Assembly (NCBI GenBank): GCA_948805675.1
Contig: CAQIBN010000018.1
Location: forward strand, 1-20,665
Direction of reading: 5' to 3'
DNA: 20,665 nt
From: an uncultured Clostridia bacterium
GTDB taxonomy: Bacteria; Bacillota; Clostridia; TANB77; CAG-508
Position numbers and translations under genes: made by a program. Below, piece by piece: positions 7,026-15,247 of this stretch (position 1 is the first letter of the stretch; each line of letters starts with the position of its first letter). The notes beneath the pieces were generated by a model. The model saw only the letters and a program-made list of their open reading frames with translations. It made no database searches and was not told where the DNA came from.

Positions 7026-8042
7026 TTAATCTTTAACTATACTTTTTTCTGCAAAACTATTATTTACAAGCTCATTATATGGAGCCTTCTTATCTAATTC
7101 ACCAGACATAGTCATAACATCTTGAAGTAATTCAAAAGACTCCTCTTTTAGTACTGGTGTATCATTCCATGCATCTATATCTTTATAGTTTTGTATTACA
7201 CTTTCAAGCAATCCTAAATCTGTATCTGGGAAAAAACTTTGGACTGCTTTTGCAATATCTTCTGCTGAATGCTCTTTTACCCATTTTTCTCCTTTACAAA
7301 TTGCATTTGTAAAGCCCTGTATTACATCTTTATTATTTTGAATATAGCTTTTTTTAGCAAAATATGCTGTATATGGTATTTCTCCTGCTGATTCTCCAAC
7401 AGATGCTACAACATAACCTTTTCCTTCATTTTGTATAAGTGATGCTGTTGGCTCAAATAGTGTTACATATTGTGCTGTTCCACTAGAAAATGCTCCTGCC
7501 ATTAAATCAAATTTTATACTATCATCTAATATTAAATCAGTTTCAGGATTTATTCCATTTTTCTTTAAAACATATTCTAAAGTCATATATGGAACCCCAC
7601 CTTTTCTTCCAGGTATTACTGTTTTCCCTTTTAAGTCTTGCCAGCTAAAATTATTAGTTTTTTCTTTTGCAACTAAAAATGAACCATCTTTTTTAGTCAT
7701 TTGTGCAAACACTTGGCAAAAATCTTCTTTTCCTTCATTATATACATATATTGATGCTTCTGGTCCTGCAAATCCTATATCTACTTGATTTGCTAAAACT
7801 GATGTCATTACTGCATCTGCTCCTTGACCTGTTGTAAGTTCTATTTGTATTCCGTTTTCTTTAAAATATCCATTATTTATTGCTACATATTGTGGAGCAT
7901 AAAAAACAGAACGAGTAACTTCACTTACCTTTATATTTTTAATATTATTTAAATTATTTTGATTTTTGAAAATTGATATTCCAAAAGTAGAACCAATAAC
8001 AACAATTATAATAAAAATTCCAAATACAATATTTTTTTTCAT
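7026..8042 (-). CDS. Substrate-binding protein of a SsuA/TauA/NMT1-type importer
   Basis: The start is ATG 8042-8040 (MKKNIVFG), chosen because AAGGAGG sits just upstream; the frame extends farther without another such signal. The 338-residue protein has an N-terminal hydrophobic helix (about 4-22), without a lipobox cysteine, so it is probably membrane-anchored. The NMT1/SsuA fold follows: FYAPQYVAINNGYFKENGI, then LANQVDIGFAGPEASIYVYN, LKGKTVIPGRKGGVPYMT and the FEPTASLIQNEGKGYVVAS hinge region. These proteins capture nitrate, sulfonates, taurine or pyrimidine precursors outside the cell and deliver them to the permease. The sequence does not decide the ligand. It is the last gene of the operon, 121 bases after the permease, with a large hairpin between them. 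It has no in-frame CGG; the CGG at 7852-7854 is Asn-Gly across a boundary. Confidence 0.88.
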   Translation of the reverse strand: MKKNIVFGIFIIIVVIGSTFGISIFKNQNNLNNIKNIKVSEVTRSVFYAPQYVAINNGYFKENGIQIELTTGQGADAVMTSVLANQVDIGFAGPEASIYVYNEGKEDFCQVFAQMTKKDGSFLVAKEKTNNFSWQDLKGKTVIPGRKGGVPYMTLEYVLKKNGINPETDLILDDSIKFDLMAGAFSSGTAQYVTLFEPTASLIQNEGKGYVVASVGESAGEIPYTAYFAKKSYIQNNKDVIQGFTNAICKGEKWVKEHSAEDIAKAVQSFFPDTDLGLLESVIQNYKDIDAWNDTPVLKEESFELLQDVMTMSGELDKKAPYNELVNNSFAEKSIVKD

Positions 8043-8062
8043 ATATTTCCTCCTTAAATTAG

Positions 8063-8142
8063 TTATCTCAATGTTTCTAATATCTAAGGTCAAATATTTT
8101 TATTTATTATATTTGACCTTCAATACTTAGTTTAAGAGATAA
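8063..8142 (-). promoter_or_regulatory. Intercistronic stem-loop before the binding-protein gene
   Basis: A perfect 12-bp inverted repeat (8086-8097 with 8109-8120, containing AAGGTCAAATAT) is nested in a second, 7-bp pair (8063-8069 with 8136-8142). It lies between the permease stop and the binding-protein start. Such structures often stabilise the downstream message or partly terminate, so that binding protein is made in excess. It matches no riboswitch I know. Confidence 0.5.
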
Positions 8143-8163
8143 TTTTATTAAATAACCTATTTT

Positions 8164-8974
8164 CTATTTAAACTTCTTACTTTTTAGGATAAATTTTTCT
8201 AATAAAATTACACACTCATACATTATTCCTGCAACTATTCCAAGTATTATAACACTTGCCATTACTAAATCTAATTTAAATACCTGACCTCCATATACTA
8301 TTAAATAACCAAGTCCAGCCTTTGATACTAAAAACTCTCCTGATATTACCCCAACTAATGAAAGTCCAATATTTACTTTTAATGAATTTACAAATGTTCC
8401 TATATTTGCTGGTATTACAATTTTGGTTAGTATTTGCCATTTACTCGCATTAAATGTTTTTGCCATTTTTATAACTTCTTTATCTGTTTTTAAAAATCCA
8501 TTTAAATTTTCAAGTATAGTTACAACAAGTGAAATTGCAATTGCCATAACTATAATTGCAGGTGTGCCTGAACCTACCCAAATTATAATTACTGGTCCGA
8601 AGTGCAACCTTTGGTAAACTATTTAATACTACTAAAAATGGTTCTGATACTTTTGCTAAAAAATTTGAACACCATAATAATATAGCTACAAATATTCCAA
8701 GTATTGTTCCAAGTAAAAAACCAATTACTGTTTCATATGTTGTTACTAAAATATGTGTTAATAAATCATTTTTCGATAAGTTCATAAATGTATTTAGTAT
8801 CCTACTTGGCTTACTTGTTATAAAACTATCTATAATACCTTTATCTGCAAGAAATTCCCAAATAACAAGAAAACCTACTAATATTAATATTTGTGTTAAA
8901 AAAATTTGTATTTTTTGTTTTTTTAAATTTCCTAGATATGTTTTTCTCTCTTTTGATATAATTTTACTTTTCAT
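8164..8974 (-). CDS. SsuC/TauC-type importer permease (one CGG frameshift site)
   Basis: ATG 8974-8972 lies within the 3' end of the ATPase gene, giving translational coupling. With a +1 shift at 8596-8599 the gene is exactly 270 codons (269 residues). It has an N-terminal charged stretch, a first helix (ILILVGFLVIWEF), further helices (LVTTYETVIGFLLGTILGIFVAILLW) and then the cytoplasmic coupling region. That region reads LNSLPKVAL-G-PVIIIWVGSG, the conserved signature of this family, and the shift lands on its glycine. The C-terminal half contains LVVTILENLNGF, the TKIVIPA coupling helix and GEFLVSKAGLGYLI. Without the shift the protein ends 28 codons later, without the transport core. Confidence 0.9.
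8596..8599 (-). other. CGG frameshift site 7: CGGA after CTT (importer permease)
   Basis: Shifted reading gives LPKVAL-G-PVIIIW, the conserved coupling-region motif. Confidence 0.9.
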
Positions 8975-9736
8975 TTACACCAAGCTCCTTCCATAATATA
9001 TTAAAATATTCACTAAATTTAGGACTTTCTCTACAATTTAAAGGAGTTCTTCCGTTTTATATCAAACTCTATTTTATGCATATCTTTTATTGTTCCTGGT
9101 CTTTTACTTAATACTAAAACTCTATCAGACATACTAATAGCTTCTGAGATATCATGTGTTACAATAAGTGCTGTAATATGTTCTTTTCTTAATATTTCAT
9201 AAATATCATTTGTTACCATTATTCTTGTTTGATAATCTAATGCTGAAAAGGCTTCATCTAACAGTAAAATCTTGGGTTTTACAGCCAATGTTCTAATTAA
9301 TGCTACTCTTTGCCTCATTCCTCCAGAAATTTCTGATGGATATTTATCTTTAAATTCATATAGATTATATTTTTTTAGTAATTCCTCTACATATTTTATA
9401 TTTTCTTCGTTCTTCTTTCCTTTAATTTCTAACCCAAATAGGGCATTATTTAAAATAGTTTTCCATTCAAGTAAACAATCCCTTTGAAGCATATAACCAA
9501 TTTTTGGAGAAATACCATCTATTTTTTCATCTTCTATGTATATTTCTCCTTCACTTTTGCTTTCTAGTCCTGCTATAATCGAAAGTAATGTTGATTTACC
9601 ACATCCGACTTGGTCCAATAATACTTACAAATTCTCCCTTTTTCACTCTAAAAATTACATTTTTTAAAGCTAAAACTTCTCCATCTTTATTTTGATATCT
9701 TTTTCCTACACTCTTCACTTCTAAAATATTTGCCAT
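8964..9736 (-). CDS. SsuB/TauB-type importer ATPase (two CGG frameshift sites)
   Basis: ATG 9736-9734 follows AGGAGG. With +1 shifts at 9604-9607 and 9051-9054 it is exactly 257 codons (256 residues). The order is MANILEVKSVGKRYQ, Walker A IIGPS-G-CGKSTLLSI (shift on the fourth, invariant glycine), GYMLQRDCLLEW Q-loop, signature EISGGMRQRVALIRTLA, Walker B ILLLDEAFSALD, H-loop IVTHDISEAISM and KRPGTIKD. The second shift, FDIK-G-RTPLNCRE, adds a tail with the family-typical YFNILWKELGV. It moves the stop to 8966-8964, inside the permease start, the overlap normal for such operons. Without it the frame would stop seven codons after CGG. Without the first shift translation ends two codons after CGG. 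Confidence 0.92.
9051..9054 (-). other. CGG frameshift site 8: CGGA after AAA (importer ATPase C-terminus)
   Basis: Shifted reading gives FDIK-G-RTPL and a family-typical tail that ends in an overlap with the permease start. Unshifted reading ends seven codons after CGG. Confidence 0.85.
9604..9607 (-). other. CGG frameshift site 9: CGGA after AGT (importer ATPase Walker A)
   Basis: Shifted reading gives GPS-G-CGKST, a perfect Walker A in which exactly one residue must replace the four bases. Unshifted reading stops two codons after CGG. Confidence 0.93.
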
Positions 9737-9833
9737 AAAATTCCTCCTATTAATTTATCCTGATATATTTTATGTAAAATTATTTAAAAATGAAACAATA
9801 AATAAATAATAATTCTAAATGTTATTACAAAAA

Positions 9834-9878
9834 AATTAGCATTTATTAGATTTTAAAAATCTAAAATAAATGCTAATT
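9834..9878 (-). terminator. Long hairpin terminator after the TcdA gene
   Basis: An almost perfect inverted repeat (AATTAGCATTTATT and its complement, with a further ATTTT/AAAAT inner stem) is flanked by A- and T-runs. It lies between tcdA and the importer operon, and probably ends the dtxR-mnmA-copA-tcdA transcript. Confidence 0.65.
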
Positions 9879-9959
9879 AAAATATTTTTTACAAAGTTTG
9901 CTATAAATATCTATCACATAATATTTATTCTCTTCTATATAAACAACATATTAAAAAAA

Positions 9960-10706
9960 CTAAATTTGTATAATATCTTTTATAACTTCACCTGCTATAA
10001 TAAGTCCTGCTACAGAAGGAACAAAAGAAATACTTCCTGGAATTAATCCTTTTCCTCTTTTTATATTTTCTATACAATCTATATTCTCTACATAATTACT
10101 ATTTTTTAATATATTAAAAGATTTAATTGGTTCTTCTTTAGAATAAACAACCTTTAATTTTTTTATTCCTCTTGTTTTTAGTTCTTTTCTCATAACCTTA
10201 GCTAATGGACATACTTGTGTTTTATATATATCTGTAACTTCAAATTTAGTTGGATCTAATTTATTTCCTGTTCCCATACTAGATATAATAGGAATATTTA
10301 ATTTTTCTGCTCTTAAAACTAGTTCAATTTTTGCTGTTACTGTGTCTAAACTATCTACTATATAACTAATTGTATTATCTAAAATTTCTTTGCTTTCTGG
10401 CATGAAAAATTCTTGATATATTTGCACATTTGCATTTGGATTTATTTCTAAAATTCTATTTTTTGCAACTTCTACTTTTGGTTCTCCTATTGTTTTTCTT
10501 GTTGCTATAATTTGTCTATTTAAGTTTGTTAATGAAATTTTGTCATTATCTACTAATATAAAATTTTTAATTCCAGCTCTTACTAGACCTTCTACAACAT
10601 AAGAACCCACTCCTCCTATACCAAACACTGCAACTTTTGCATTTTGTAACTTTTCTATTGCTTGTTTTCCTATTAATAATTCTGTTCTTGAAAATTCATT
10701 TATCAT
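9960..10706 (-). CDS. tcdA: tRNA threonylcarbamoyladenosine dehydratase TcdA
   Basis: The 248-residue E1/ThiF-like protein starts MINEFSRTELLIGKQAIEKL after an AAGG ribosome binding site. It has the Rossmann nucleotide-binding motif VFGIGGVGSYV (about 28-38), DNDKISLTNLNRQ (the family's ATP/Mg contact region), YIVDSLDTVTAK, SSMGTGNKLDPTKF and TQVCPLAKVMRKELK, the pattern specific to TcdA (CsdL/YgdL). The enzyme uses ATP to cyclise t6A37 to ct6A in tRNAs reading ANN codons. It is the last gene of its operon, 39 bases after copA. No in-frame CGG; the frame is intact. Confident on family; the standard YgdL role is inferred. Confidence 0.9.
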   Translation of the reverse strand: MINEFSRTELLIGKQAIEKLQNAKVAVFGIGGVGSYVVEGLVRAGIKNFILVDNDKISLTNLNRQIIATRKTIGEPKVEVAKNRILEINPNANVQIYQEFFMPESKEILDNTISYIVDSLDTVTAKIELVLRAEKLNIPIISSMGTGNKLDPTKFEVTDIYKTQVCPLAKVMRKELKTRGIKKLKVVYSKEEPIKSFNILKNSNYVENIDCIENIKRGKGLIPGSISFVPSVAGLIIAGEVIKDIIQI

Positions 10707-10745
10707 TTTTTCATTCCTTTTCTATTTTTATAATATAAATTAGTA

Positions 10746-13312
10746 CTATTTTATTTCTATTACATTAAAACCTTCTTTTTCAATTAATCTTATTATTTCA
10801 TTATTGTCTAATTCTTTTTCTGATTCTATAATTGCATTTTTATTATCTAAGTTTACTTCTACATTTATAACTCCATTAATAGTTTCCAAAACTTTTTCTA
10901 TTGTCATTTTACAATGATTACATTGCATTCCATCAATATATACTATTTTCATAATTTTAGTTTCCTTTTCTTTACTTTTTATATTTACAGTTTGTTCTTC
11001 TAAATCTATATCTTTACATTCTTTTGAAAAGTTATTTTTAAAGCTTTTCAATCTTAAAGCATTGGTTACAACACATACAGAACTTAAGCTCATAGCAGTA
11101 GCTCCTATCATAGGATTTAACTTTAATCCAAATCCTAAATAAAATACTCCGCATAGCTACTGGTATTCCAATAATATTGTAGATAAATGCCCAAAATAGA
11201 TTCATTTTTATATTTCTTATAACTGCTTTACTTAAATTAATTGCTATAACAACATCGAGTAAACTATTTTTCATTAAAACTATATCAGCACATTCTATAG
11301 CAATATCTGTTCCAGAACCAATAGCTAAACCTACATCTGCTTTTACTAGACTAGGACTATCATTAATTCCATCCCCTACAAAAGCTACTTTCTTACCTTG
11401 TTTTTGTAATTTTGCTACTTCTTTTTCTTTTTCAGCTGGCAATACTTCTGATATCACCTTATCTACTCCAAGTTTCTCTCCTATTGTTTGTGCTACTAAC
11501 TTATTATCACCTGTTAGCATAATAACTTCTATATTTCGTTTTTTTAATTCATGTATTGCCTTAAAACTTGTACTTTTAACTGTATCTGCTACTGCTATTA
11601 ACCCAATTACATCTGTTTCATTTGCAAAATAAATAACAGTTTTTGCTTCTTTTAAAAGATTATCATTTTGTTTTACTAGATTATTTATATTAATTTTATT
11701 TTCTTTTATAAAGTTTAAATTTCCTCCATAATAATTTACTTCATTAATTTTTCCTTTTACACCTCTACCTGAAACAGATATAAATTCATGAACTTGCTCT
11801 ATTTGTATATTTTCTTCTTTTACTTTTTGTATTATAGCTTCTGCTAATGGATGTTCTGAATTTTTTTCTAAACTTCCTGCTATTTTTAAAAGTTCTTTTT
11901 TATCTATACTTGAAATTATATCTGTAACTTTTGGTTTCCCTTCTGTAATTGTTCCTGTCTTATCTAAAACAACTGTATCTATTGAATGTAATAATTCTAA
12001 GCTTTCTGCAGATTTTATTAATATTCCATTTTCTGCGGATTTTCCTGTTCCACACATTATTGCAACTGGTGTAGCAAGGCCAAGTGCACATGGGCAAGAA
12101 ATAACTAATACTGCAATTCCTGTACTTAGAACAAATTCAAAATCTTGACCATTTAGAATCCAAAATATACATGTTAAAATAGTTATAATTATTACACATG
12201 GTACAAATATTCCGACTTACTTTATCTGCAAGTTTCGAAATCGGTGCTTTTGAATTTGCTGATTCTTCCACCAATTTTATAATTTGTGATAGTGTTGTAT
12301 TTTCTCCAACCCTTGTAGCTTTCATTTTTAAATATCCATTTTTATTAATAGTTCCTGAAACAACTTCTTCTCCTACTGTCTTTAAAACTGGTATGCTCTC
12401 ACCTGTTATACTAGATTGATTTATAGTAGATTTTCCCTCTATAATTACACCATCTACTGGAATACTTCCTCCTGGTTTTATTAAAATAATATCACCTACA
12501 TTAATTTCTTCTAAATCTACTTGTATTTCTCTATCATCCTTTATTACAATTGCTGTTTTAGGAGCTAAATTAATTAATTTACTTATAGCATCACTTGTTT
12601 TTCCTTTAGACTTTGTTTCTAAATATTTCCCAAGTGTAATTAATGTAAGTATTGTACCAGCAGATTCAAAATAAATATCATGTCTATATTTTTCTACTAT
12701 ATCTGTTTTATTATATCCTAATCCATATCCAATCATATAAATTGCAAATATTCCATAAATAATAGCAGATAAACTACCTATTGCAATTAATGAATCCATA
12801 TTTGGACTTCTTTTTAGCAGTCTTTTAAAACCTATAATAAAATAATTTCTATTTACATATATAATTGGTATTAACAGTAAACTTTGAGTAATAGAAAAAC
12901 TTATGGCATTTTGATTTCCATTAAATAAGGTTTCTATAATTTTAGGGATTGGAAGTCCAAACCATTCATATAACATATGGTACATTGCTATATACATTAG
13001 TGGTATTAAAAAACATACAGATATAATTAGTCTTTTTCTTATAGAACTAATAATATCTTTATTATCAATTCCTTTACTTTTTACTTTATTATTTTCTCTA
13101 TTTTCTATACTTGCACTATATCCTGCATTATTTACTGCATCTATAACCTTATTATTATCTAAAATTAATTCATTATATTCTACAATCATATTATTGGATA
13201 ATAAATTAACATTTACACTTTGTACTCCAGCTAAATTATTTACTGCTTTTTCTACATGAGCCTTACAAGAACTGCAAGTCATACCTTGTACATTAAATTT
13301 AGTTTTTTTCAT
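10746..13312 (-). CDS. copA: Copper-exporting P-type ATPase with N- and C-terminal HMA domains (two CGG frameshift sites)
   Basis: With +1 shifts at 12211-12214 and 11148-11151 the gene is exactly 855 codons (854 residues). The order is an HMA domain with GMTCSSC (residues 11-16), membrane helices, actuator TGES (303-306), LADKVS-G-IFVPC, the CPC metal site in ISCPCALGLATP (406-408), phosphorylation DKTGT (Asp 450), SEHPLAEA, GDGIND, IPVAM-G-VFYLGFGLKLNP, an SSVCVVTNALRL tail helix and a second HMA domain with GMQCNHC. CPC and the MSxxS-type final helix mark Cu(I) export. Each shift falls on a glycine next to a transmembrane helix; without them the protein ends before the CPC helix. The second HMA begins with its own Met (MKIVYIDG) after AAGGAAA, so a separate CopZ-like chaperone might also be made. 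Third gene of its operon. Confidence 0.92.
11148..11151 (-). other. CGG frameshift site 10: CGGA after ATG (copA, late)
   Basis: Shifted reading gives IPVAM-G-VFYLGFGLKLNP, the conserved end of the transport domain. Confidence 0.9.
12211..12214 (-). other. CGG frameshift site 11: CGGA after AGT (copA, before CPC helix)
   Basis: Shifted reading gives LADKVS-G-IFVP, a strongly conserved P1B-ATPase motif. Confidence 0.93.
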
Positions 13313-13330
13313 TTATCTATCCCTTTCTAA

Positions 13331-14383
13331 TTATAATTGAATTTTTCCTCCACCAAGAACAATATCATCAATATAAAAAACCGCAGACTGCCCTGGTGTT
13401 ATAGCTCTTTGCTCTTCATTAAATATTACTTTTATGTTATTTCCTTCTTTATGTATCTTTGCTTTTGCATCTTTACTTGTATATCTTGTTTTTACATTTA
13501 CTTCTATTTCTTCTTTTATATCATCTACTAATAATAAATTAATATTTGTAACTGTAACTTCTTTTTTATAAAGTTCTTTTTCTTCTCCTACAATAACCTC
13601 ATTTTTTTCTTTATTAAACCCTAAAACAAATAATGGAGTAGGATTTGATATTCCAAGACCTTTACGTTGTCCTATTGTATAATTGTATAATCCTGTATGT
13701 TTTCCTAAAATCTGACCTTTAGAATTTACTATATTTCCTACTATAGGCTTTATATTAGAATTATTTTCTAGAAACTTTTTATAATTTCCATCTGGGATAA
13801 AACATATATCTTCACTATCTGGCTTATTTGCAACATTTAAGTTATTTTTTCTTGCAATTTCTCTTATTTCATCTTTTGTTTCAAAATTAGATAAAGGAAA
13901 CAATATGTGTTGTATTAAATTTTGAGGTATACTCCATAAAACATAACTTTGGTCTTTTTTACCTGCATTTGATTTTTTTAATACCCATCTTTTATATTTT
14001 TCATTATATTCTGTTTTTGCATAATGACCTGTAGCTATATAATTACAGCCTAATTCTTTTGCTTTTTCATACATTACACCAAACTTCATATACTTATTAC
14101 ATTCTATACAAGGATTTGGTGTCTTGCATGTCATATAACATCCTACAAAGTCATCTATTACATGTTTTTTAAATTCATTTTTATAATCATATGAAAAATG
14201 TGGTATTCCAATAAAATCGCATACATTTTTTGCATCTAAAAATGTATGTGTATTACAAACACTATCTGGTAATAATTCCAAACTTGCTCCTATTACTTCA
14301 TATCCTTGTTTTTTTAATAGTAGAGCTGATACACTACTATCAACACCTCCGCTCATACCTAATAAGACTTTTTTATTTTCCAT
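13331..14383 (-). CDS. mnmA: tRNA-specific 2-thiouridylase MnmA
   Basis: The 350-residue protein has the PP-loop GMSGGVDSS (9-17), NPCIECN with the likely nucleophile Cys 95, ATGHYAKTE, KKDQSYVLW, DSEDICFIPDGN with the second catalytic Cys 194, YTIGQRKGLGI and the C-terminal barrel ending TPGQSAVFYIDD..LGGG. It thiolates U34 of the Lys, Glu and Gln tRNAs using ATP and a persulfide. The length is normal and the frame intact. Two CGG trinucleotides occur only across codon boundaries (AGC-GGA at 14349-14351, GCG-GTT at 13381-13383) and leave the frame unchanged, an internal control for the frameshift sites. Arginine in GQRKGLG is CGT. It sits 47 bases after the DtxR gene and 18 before copA. Confidence 0.95.
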   Translation of the reverse strand: MENKKVLLGMSGGVDSSVSALLLKKQGYEVIGASLELLPDSVCNTHTFLDAKNVCDFIGIPHFSYDYKNEFKKHVIDDFVGCYMTCKTPNPCIECNKYMKFGVMYEKAKELGCNYIATGHYAKTEYNEKYKRWVLKKSNAGKKDQSYVLWSIPQNLIQHILFPLSNFETKDEIREIARKNNLNVANKPDSEDICFIPDGNYKKFLENNSNIKPIVGNIVNSKGQILGKHTGLYNYTIGQRKGLGISNPTPLFVLGFNKEKNEVIVGEEKELYKKEVTVTNINLLLVDDIKEEIEVNVKTRYTSKDAKAKIHKEGNNIKVIFNEEQRAITPGQSAVFYIDDIVLGGGKIQL

Positions 14384-14430
14384 TATAAGTTTCCTCTTTC
14401 AATACTATAATATTTTATTATAATTACTTT

Positions 14431-14880
14431 TTACTCTTTTTTACCTGTTCTTCTTAAACAACATCTACATTTTTCTTTATTTATATCATAATTACAATCT
14501 AAATTGTTAAGTTCTAAAACATTGTGAACATATTTTGCAAGTTTATTTATTGTTTCATCTGATAAACTTGATTTAATTTTTTCTGCTTCTTTTTCTGCTT
14601 CTTTTGAATCTAAACCTAAAACATCTTTTAAAAATAAATAAATAATATCATAAGCCTCTAATATTTTTTTTGCTAAATTTTCTCCATTTTCTGTAAGCTT
14701 AATTTCTCCATATGTTTCATAACTTACAAGTCCATTATCTTTTAAATTATATATAGCCTTATTTACACTTGGTTTAGTACAATTCATTTTTTGGGCTATA
14801 TCTGTAACACGTATGTTCCCTTTTTGTTTTTCTAAAACATACATTGTTTTTAAATATTCTTCTAATGCCTTTGATATCAT
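14431..14880 (-). CDS. DtxR/MntR-family metal-dependent repressor
   Basis: The 149-residue protein starts at ATG 14880 after AAAAAGGAG. The N-terminal winged helix is typical (SKALEEYLKTMYVLEKQKG, VTDIAQKMNCTKPSVNKAIYNLKDNGLVSYE, EIKLTENGENLAKKI). It is followed by the dimerisation/metal domain (AYDIIYLFLKDVLGLD, EKEAEKIKSSLSDETINKLAKYV). The C-terminus carries four cysteines (CNYDINKEKCRCCLRR), an extra possible metal site; no SH3 domain is present. The family binds Fe, Mn or other divalent metals and then DNA. A perfect 14-bp palindrome overlaps the predicted transcript start of its own operon, so it probably represses itself, mnmA, copA and tcdA. Which metal is sensed cannot be told; copA downstream suggests a link to metal homeostasis. 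Confidence 0.88.
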   Translation of the reverse strand: MISKALEEYLKTMYVLEKQKGNIRVTDIAQKMNCTKPSVNKAIYNLKDNGLVSYETYGEIKLTENGENLAKKILEAYDIIYLFLKDVLGLDSKEAEKEAEKIKSSLSDETINKLAKYVHNVLELNNLDCNYDINKEKCRCCLRRTGKKE

Positions 14881-14896
14881 GGCTTTCTCCTTTTTG

Positions 14897-14917
14897 TTAA
14901 CTATAGTTAATATTATA
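14897..14917 (-). promoter_or_regulatory. Promoter -10 and overlapping palindromic operator of the dtxR-like operon
   Basis: TATAAT on the minus strand (14917-14912) is followed immediately by the perfect palindrome TTAACTATAGTTAA (14910-14897), where transcription should start. The A/T-rich dyad resembles operators of DtxR/MntR-type proteins, and the first gene of the operon is such a regulator. Autoregulation is inferred. Confidence 0.6.
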
Positions 14918-14988
14918 CTTCTCTTTGTTATATATTTATCATTAATAAATTATCGAAATTATATCACATTACATTATACCTTTCAAGA

Positions 14989-15021
14989 AAAATCCCCAAA
15001 GATACAATCTAAAGGGATTTT
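14989..15021 (-). terminator. Terminator after the two-component operon
   Basis: AAAATCCC (14989-14996) and GGGATTTT (15014-15021) form a hairpin. On the minus strand it ends in TTTTT before CTTG, about 230 bases after the histidine kinase stop. Confidence 0.55.
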
Positions 15022-15247
15022 ATGATATTAATAAAATCAAATTAAATTATTATAATTACTTTGTTGTTGTACAATTTTCATAATTAGAAAGCAAACATTA
15101 TAATTGTCTTCTAATAATTGAAGTATTGTAAAAAATAATTATAAATATCTCTTCTAACTCCATTAAATCAAGTTCTAACTCAAAAGCTACTAATTTCAAT
15201 TCAAATGGTTAGTTAGATAAATCTATCATTTCTCTTCTATCTATACT
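15022..15247. other. Intergenic region with a possible short coding relic
   Basis: On the minus strand, about 15225 to 15100 reads like a small acidic peptide (FELKLVAFELELDLMELEE) but has an in-frame stop near its start and no ribosome binding site. I see no RNA gene here. Confidence 0.3.

Noticed and set aside
9737..9833. TPP or other riboswitch ahead of the importer operon
   Set aside because: The leader is A+T-rich with no conserved riboswitch core visible, so the ligand of the importer cannot be inferred from it.
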